From Candidatus Palauibacter denitrificans (lineage in GTDB: Bacteria; Gemmatimonadota; Gemmatimonadetes; Palauibacterales; Palauibacteraceae), in assembly GCA_009841015.1 (NCBI GenBank), contig VXMQ01000191.1, forward strand, positions 1 through 46,264: DNA of 46,264 bases, in the 5' to 3' direction. The notes under the pieces are model-generated. The model searched no databases, was not told the DNA's origin, and saw nothing but the letters and a program-made list of their open reading frames with translations. Position numbers and translations under genes: made by a program. Positions 42,077-46,264 of the stretch are shown piece after piece (position 1 is the stretch's first letter; each line of letters starts with the position of its first letter).

Positions 42077-43101
42077 GGGACCAGGAACCCCGACAGCTGT
42101 CCGTTCAGTTCCAGGTACACCCGCCCGATGGCGCGCAGCTTCTGGCTGTCCCGCAGCGACCATTCCTCGACGGCGCCAAACGAGACCGCCGACGCCGCCT
42201 CTTCGGGACTCAGCCCCTCGCCGTGGAGCCGCGTCGCCTCCTCCACGACGGCCCGCACCGCGTCCCGGAACGACACCAGCTCCGCCTCGAGGATCGCGGG
42301 CGACTCCATCACCCCGTGCCCCGGCACGTACACGTCCACGTCCATCTCGATCGCCCGGTCCAGCATCGCCACCCACTCGGAGGGGTACGCCGAACGCATG
42401 GCCGGGAAGATGTGCTTGAGGTACGTCTCGCTCATGAACAGCACCTTCCCCTCGGGCAGGTAGACCACGAGGTCGCCGCCCGTGTGGGCGCGGCCGAGGT
42501 GCAGGAGCCGGATCTCCCGGCCGCCGAGTTCGAGCACCGTGTCGTTCCCCACGATCTCCGTCGGGACGACGACCGGCGGTGCGTCCTCCGGCCGGTTGGG
42601 GTTCGCCGCGCTGGCCTCCAGGATCGCCGCCGACGTCGGGTGGGCGAAGAAGCGCGCGCCCGCCGGGAAGGCCGAGTTCCCGCCCGTGTGGTCCCCGTGG
42701 TCCGAGGCGACGATGACGTGCGTGATCGGCAGGTCGGTCATGCCCGCGATGGTATCGACGAGCCGCTGCGTCTCCTCGGGATTCTCCTGCCCGTCGGCGA
42801 CGAGTACCCCCTCCGGGGTGATGACGATGAGGCTCACGGTCGTGATGACCTCGCCCCCCGTGGGGTGGATCTGCTCGTACGCGTACACGTCCTCCGCGAC
42901 CTCGATCACCCTCGGATAATCCGCGTCCGTGAATCCGTGCGCGTACGGATCCGAAGTCGCCGGCCCCGGCGTTGCGGCGGCGTCGGCCTCGGAATCGGCC
43001 GCGGTCGCCGCCGTGTCCGATGAGGCGCCGTCGGGCGCCGCGCAGCCGACGAGCAGTGGAAGAGCGAGCCAGAAAACCGGGTAAGAAAACCGCCGACCCA
43101 T
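42073..43101 (-). CDS. Metallo-beta-lactamase-fold lipoprotein, variant first metal site
   Basis: 342 aa from ATG 43101, with GGAGG seven bases upstream. The signal ends L-L-V-G-C (Cys20) and is followed by an Ala/Asp-rich linker. The MBL fold starts near 65 (VIEVAEDVYAYEQIHPTGGE) and has VIVASDHGDHTGGNSAFPAG, where the usual H-x-H-x-D-H reads S-D-H-G-D-H, so the first His is Ser133. RAHTGGDLVVYLPEGKVLFM and V-P-G-H-G supply the other metal residues. Loss of one zinc ligand suggests one metal or a different metal. First gene of the four-gene overlapping operon. A CTCCCC-GGA-GGGGAG hairpin (43143-43157) lies upstream. Confidence 0.88.
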   Translation of the reverse strand: MGRRFSYPVFWLALPLLVGCAAPDGASSDTAATAADSEADAAATPGPATSDPYAHGFTDADYPRVIEVAEDVYAYEQIHPTGGEVITTVSLIVITPEGVLVADGQENPEETQRLVDTIAGMTDLPITHVIVASDHGDHTGGNSAFPAGARFFAHPTSAAILEASAANPNRPEDAPPVVVPTEIVGNDTVLELGGREIRLLHLGRAHTGGDLVVYLPEGKVLFMSETYLKHIFPAMRSAYPSEWVAMLDRAIEMDVDVYVPGHGVMESPAILEAELVSFRDAVRAVVEEATRLHGEGLSPEEAASAVSFGAVEEWSLRDSQKLRAIGRVYLELNGQLSGFLVP

Positions 43102-43285
43102 CTTCAAGCCTCCGTAAAACGAGAGAACCCGACCCGAATCTTCTCCCCGGAGGGGAGGCGCCCGCCAGACCTCCACGGCGTGGAGTCCGCCGTCCAATGG
43201 TCCGGGCCGCCGTTCCATCGAAGTTGAGGATCCCCCTGATGCCCCCCAAATTGGGTGATTGCCGCCGCCCAACGGGAGTTGCGCC

Positions 43286-43765
43286 ATGACAGGAGAGGCT
43301 CGTCCGCGCCGGCTACGCTATCTCGCAGGTCTCCTGGCCGTGCTGTCGTGCGGCGACGGCGCCATGGAGCCGCCACCGCCGCGGCCGGAGCCCCCACCTC
43401 CGGAGCCGCCGCGTCCGACCACGGTCCTGGTGAGTCCGAGCACCTTGCAGTTCGGCGCCATCGGCGAGACCGCCCAGCTCAGGGCCGAAGTACGGGACCA
43501 GAACGAGCGACCCATGACGGGCGTGACCGTCACCTGGGCGAGCAGCGACCCGGCCGTCGCCACGGTCGACGCCACGGGTCTGGTCCGCGCCCTCGCCGAC
43601 GGCAGCGCGTCGATCACGGCAACCGCTGGATCGGCGACGGGCCAGGCCGCGGTCACCGTCATGGATCTCGATCGCGCGGTGCTGGTGACGTTCTATCGCG
43701 CCACGGCCGGCGAGAGCTGGAGGAGAAGCGACAACTGGCTGAGCGATGCTCGGACGGTTGTTTAG
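43286..43765 (+). pseudogene. Truncated Ig-like (BIG2) lipoprotein with LRR cap remnant
   Basis: 159 aa from ATG 43286. The signal ends A-V-L-S-C (Cys22), then a Pro/Glu-rich linker (about 27-48) and one BIG2-type Ig-like domain (VLVSPSTLQFGAIGETAQLR, TWASSDPAVATVDATGLV, DGSASITATAGSATG). It then enters AVLVTFYRATAGESWRRSDN-WLSD, which is the usual N-terminal cap of bacterial leucine-rich-repeat surface proteins, and stops six residues later. The LRR domain that should follow is absent, so the gene looks cut at about 43758. The break marks the left end of the lower-GC accessory stretch. 43766-43994 shows no further trace of it. Confidence 0.7.
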
Positions 43766-43994
43766 GTCACAACTCTATGTGGTGCGTGGTTTTACGTCGC
43801 CATACGCCGTCCGCCGATCACCCTCGCAATCACCCTTTCCGAGCCGGGTAGCGTCACCCCATTGACCGGCGCCGATCCCCCGTTCCCGTTTGGTCGTCCG
43901 ACGAAAGCCCGATTGATCCGATATGGTTCTCTCTCGGTGCCAGCGGCCGACCGGTGGCTACGTCCGCACCCGACGATGACAGTCTCCCATCGCT

Positions 43995-44813
43995 CTACCC
44001 GGCCAACTCAGCGAGCTGCGGATCCGTGAGGTACAGGCCGCTCTTGGCGCAGAGCAACCAGATGGCGTTGTCTACCAAGACGACAGGCACATCGGCAGCC
44101 TCGGCGATTCTCTGTACCGCTTCCATCGCGTCAAGGTCCGACACATCCTCGGGCGGCCCTCGGTGGTTGTCTTTACCCAACGACCCGAAATCGAACAGGC
44201 CGAACGAGGCCACGGACCGCTTGAGGTGCCGGTCGGGTTTGGCCAAGTCGAAGCCAAGGTTTTTCAGGGTCTCGGCTGCCAATGGCACTCCCAAGGCGGG
44301 AAGCTTGTATACTCCCGGAGTGCCCAACCGCAACGCCGCGAGCTTGGGATCGTTGTGATTCTGACGGACCAGCGAGACGAAGTAGGTTTCCGCCGAACCG
44401 TGAACGCGGCTGTACTCCATGAGCCTTCGCGCGGTGTGAACCAGATTGCAGAGGTCCCTCTTCAAGTTCCTGGACCCTGCCCTGCGCTCAACGAACCAAG
44501 AATTGATGCGACCGATGTCGTGTTCTGAGAGCTTGGCATAACGCCTCAAGCTAAACTCCGAAAACACCTCCCGGAGGTCCGGAAGAATCCCTTCGATCTT
44601 GGACCAGTCCCTGTCGCTGGACAACACGGCCAGCAGGATTGCCTCGAAGGTCTCGGCATCGCTCCACTCCTGACCGGCCAACCTTCTCTTCACCGCATTC
44701 GTCTGGCCGAACCCGTCAACGCGACCGCGCCAGCCCTCGTACGACGAATCCAAGCGGGACTCGATCTTCTCCCAAAGCAAGGATAGGGTCTCCAACGATG
44801 GCTCCACTCGCAA
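43995..44813 (-). CDS. HhH-GPD/DNA-glycosylase-like protein
   Basis: 272 aa from TTG 44813 (AAGGA five bases upstream); GTG 44807 is the alternative. Residues 90-200 resemble a helix-hairpin-helix DNA glycosylase: TARRLMEYSRVHGSAETYFV, then T-P-G-V-Y-K-L-P-A-L-G-V-P-L-A-A-E-T-L, N-L-G-F-D and A-K-P-D-R-H-L-K-R with the expected Asp after the HhH loop. The N-terminal 85 residues and the C-terminus (AIWLLCAKSGLYLTDPQLAE) I do not recognise. Such genes in accessory DNA may serve base-excision repair or restriction of modified DNA; this is not decided here. GC is visibly lower than in the core genes, suggesting transfer. Confidence 0.6.
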   Translation of the reverse strand: MRVEPSLETLSLLWEKIESRLDSSYEGWRGRVDGFGQTNAVKRRLAGQEWSDAETFEAILLAVLSSDRDWSKIEGILPDLREVFSEFSLRRYAKLSEHDIGRINSWFVERRAGSRNLKRDLCNLVHTARRLMEYSRVHGSAETYFVSLVRQNHNDPKLAALRLGTPGVYKLPALGVPLAAETLKNLGFDLAKPDRHLKRSVASFGLFDFGSLGKDNHRGPPEDVSDLDAMEAVQRIAEAADVPVVLVDNAIWLLCAKSGLYLTDPQLAELAG

Positions 44814-45088
44814 CGCAGTCCTTCCCGGATTGATTCGACCACAACGGATGGGTCACTGTCGGCAAACGTATCTGGCGGTCAGCGCGGTCGCTATTTCGTC
44901 CGGCCGCACCGGGACAGGATGCAGCCTCGGTTGCTCGACGGTTCAGACGACGTTTGCGGCTGGCTTGAGCCACTCTTCCGGGCTCAGTATCCATCTCACA
45001 AGCGGACGCTCGTTTTTCGCGAAGCAACCTGCCTCGCAGCGCCCCTTTGCGACGCTTCCGCTTCGGCGCCCGTTCTTGCCCGGTTCGA

Positions 45089-46090
45089 TCATCCGTGAAC
45101 GCTCCCCGCCGGACTGGGCGCCGGGAAGGCCGGGCAGGAGTACTCGCGCGGCGGCTGCGCCGTCCAAGTGCGGTCCTGCTGCACCAAGGCGTTGGCGAGG
45201 ACGAGGAGCTTCCGCATCACGGCCGTCAGGGCGACCTTGGGCGGCTTCCCCTTGGCGAGGAGCGCCTCGTACTTCCGCTTGAGGTCGGGATTGTGCTGGG
45301 CCGCAACCAGAGCGGGCATGAAGAGCAGCCTGCGGACCCGGTGCCTGCCGCCTTGGATGAAGCTGCGTCCCTTCCAGTTCCCGGACTCCCGGGTGACCGG
45401 GGCGAGTCCGGCGAGGCTGGCGGCTCGCGACCGGGTGAGCATGCCCAGCTCCGGCAAGTGGACGATCAGTCCCGCGGCGGTGATGTCCGAGATGCCCGGG
45501 ATCGAGGTCAGGATCTCGGCCCGGCGCTCCATCTCCTTCTCCTCCCCGATCCGCTGCCGGATCTCGGCATCGATGAGCTTCAGCTGGCGGTCGATCTGCC
45601 GCAGCCTCTGCCTGGTGACCCGCTTGCCCACCGGAGTGCGCAAGTTCCTGCCCCGGTTGGTGGTTGCGGTCCGATCCCTGACCAGCGCGTCGCGGATCAG
45701 CTGGAGCTCGGCAAGCTCGCGCTGCCCCTCCGATCTCGCCTCGGTCGGGCGCAGGTCCTCGATGGCCGAAGCCATGATGGCCAGCATCCGGGCGTCCACC
45801 GCGTCGGTCTTGGCGCGCCGCCCGATGGAGCGGGCGAAGGACCGGACCTGGAAGGGGTTGATCGCGTACAGGGGGAGCCCGGCCTTCAGGAGGGTGTCCT
45901 CGAAGTCGCGGTGGAAGGCTCCGGTGGGTTCGTACGCGATCCGGTCGATCCCGGAGCCGATCCAGGCGATCAGCTTCCGGAAGCCGGCGCTGTCGTTGGG
46001 GAACCGGGACGCTCTCCCCTCGGGGGCGGCGAAGGCGTCGAGCCAGTCCTTGGAGATGTCGATCCCGACGGTGCGGAGGATGCTGCTCAT
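45089..46090 (-). CDS. IS110-family transposase (DEDD recombinase)
   Basis: 333 aa from ATG 46090, with GGGAAGAA upstream. The N-terminal RuvC-like domain has the four acidic residues: Asp11 in TVGIDISKDWLDAF, Glu54 in IAYEPTGAF, and Asp96 and Asp99 in RRAKTDAVDARML. A coiled linker (RQRLRQIDRQLKLIDAEIRQ) leads to the Transposase_20 domain: ILTSIPGISDITAAGLIVHL, then ASLAGLAPVTRESGNWKGRS with the Ser expected for the second active site, and RVRRLLFMPALVAAQHNP. Length and motifs are complete, so it may be active. IS110 elements have no terminal inverted repeats, so ends cannot be placed from one copy. Confidence 0.95.
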   Translation of the reverse strand: MSSILRTVGIDISKDWLDAFAAPEGRASRFPNDSAGFRKLIAWIGSGIDRIAYEPTGAFHRDFEDTLLKAGLPLYAINPFQVRSFARSIGRRAKTDAVDARMLAIMASAIEDLRPTEARSEGQRELAELQLIRDALVRDRTATTNRGRNLRTPVGKRVTRQRLRQIDRQLKLIDAEIRQRIGEEKEMERRAEILTSIPGISDITAAGLIVHLPELGMLTRSRAASLAGLAPVTRESGNWKGRSFIQGGRHRVRRLLFMPALVAAQHNPDLKRKYEALLAKGKPPKVALTAVMRKLLVLANALVQQDRTWTAQPPREYSCPAFPAPSPAGSVHG

Positions 46091-46264
46091 GAGTTCTTCC
46101 CTTCTCCTGTGCTTGTCATGCGAGCCTCGATGCTCGTGTATCCATTCAGGACATTGGGAAGGACGGTGGCGACCAAACTGAGCCACGGCCCCTTACGGCC
46201 TGCCAGCCTATCGATCCGACCACCGTCCCTGTTGAGCGCCCGCTCCGGCTCGCTGCGCTCGCCT
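46091..46264 (-). ncRNA. Structured leader of the IS110 transposase, candidate bridge RNA
   Basis: The 174 nt before the transposase ATG can fold on the - strand. A 9-bp stem joins 46220-46228 with 46161-46169 (GGACGGTGG/CCACCGTCC) and encloses a 50-nt loop holding GGCC-GTAAGG-GGCC. A second hairpin is at 46121-46136 (CGAGC/GCTCG). In IS110-group elements the bridge RNA that guides donor and target choice is encoded in this leader and is of similar length. The window edge may cut it. Confidence 0.5.

Larger units (their letters stand above)
45089..46264 (-). mobile_element. IS110-family insertion sequence, boundaries unresolved
   Basis: This covers the transposase plus its structured leader. 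The left boundary lies somewhere in 44814-45088, which has no gene I can support, and the right one at or beyond the window edge. A GC-rich direct repeat (GCTCGC twice) at 46249-46262 may belong to the flank. A second copy of the element would be needed to fix the ends. Confidence 0.75.

Noticed and set aside
44943..45167. Small ORF on - beside the IS110 transposase
   Set aside because: It runs partly antiparallel in frame space to the transposase end, has no ribosome site or recognisable sequence, and probably reflects the element's non-coding end.
1..46264. CRISPR arrays, tRNA or rRNA genes
   Set aside because: No regular spaced repeats, and no tRNA- or rRNA-like segments were seen in either strand.

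Overview
The window is about 46 kb of GC-rich bacterial DNA. Gene content suggests a Gemmatimonadota-like organism: PadR regulators beside 'permease prefix' membrane proteins, DUF1592/DUF1552 proteins, 6-bladed propellers and many exported lipoproteins and hydrolases. This placement is inferred from gene types only; there is no rRNA or other marker. I saw no tRNA, rRNA or CRISPR array. Most long open frames are antisense shadows of real genes.

Layout. 1-3229: the start of a lipoprotein amidohydrolase (cut by the left edge), a lipocalin-like lipoprotein, a divergent Nramp-like transporter and a VOC protein. 3377-11336: hydantoinase-type hyuA-hyuB pair on +, facing a D-aminoacylase-like amidohydrolase, a ketopantoate-reductase-like enzyme and an AAE3/Pcs60-like acyl-CoA synthetase on -. 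11410-17086: tight three-gene cassette DUF1592 (two CxxCH) - DUF1552 (Tat) - ankyrin. 17201-23135: a PadR-controlled block, namely padR, three tandem permease-prefix/4-TM proteins, a propeller, and a separate gene in which the same membrane module is fused to a propeller. The two transcription units share a near-identical 36-bp upstream element. 23201-29545: oxidoreductase, P450-ferredoxin-panB, an orphan substrate-binding lipoprotein, DUF6165 and YchF. 29568-33151: exported HDAC-like enzyme, exported HpcH/HpaI-like lipoprotein and S10 peptidase. 33154-34320: a broken Uma2 gene and a two-gene hypothetical pair. 34489-37828: rhodanese lipoprotein, aminotransferase and serine hydrolase.

37996-38592 holds the most striking gene. 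It is an exported peroxiredoxin-like protein whose frame is crossed by an in-frame TGA exactly where the peroxidatic Cys of a G-C-T-x-Q motif belongs. A hairpin follows that fits bacterial SECIS geometry, in a stretch of codons unlike the rest of the gene. I read it as a selenoprotein. It faces, 3 bp away, an operon whose genes overlap by 4 bp each: MBL-fold lipoprotein, PD40-amidohydrolase, CcdA/DsbD-like membrane protein and TlpA-like thioredoxin. Together these form an extracytoplasmic thiol/selenol redox neighbourhood.

43286-46264 is accessory: a truncated Ig-like/LRR lipoprotein, a lower-GC DNA-glycosylase-like gene and an IS110 transposase. The leader of the transposase is structured and is a candidate bridge RNA. 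Non-coding gaps of 275 bp or less at 43766-43994 and 44814-45088 hold nothing I can name.
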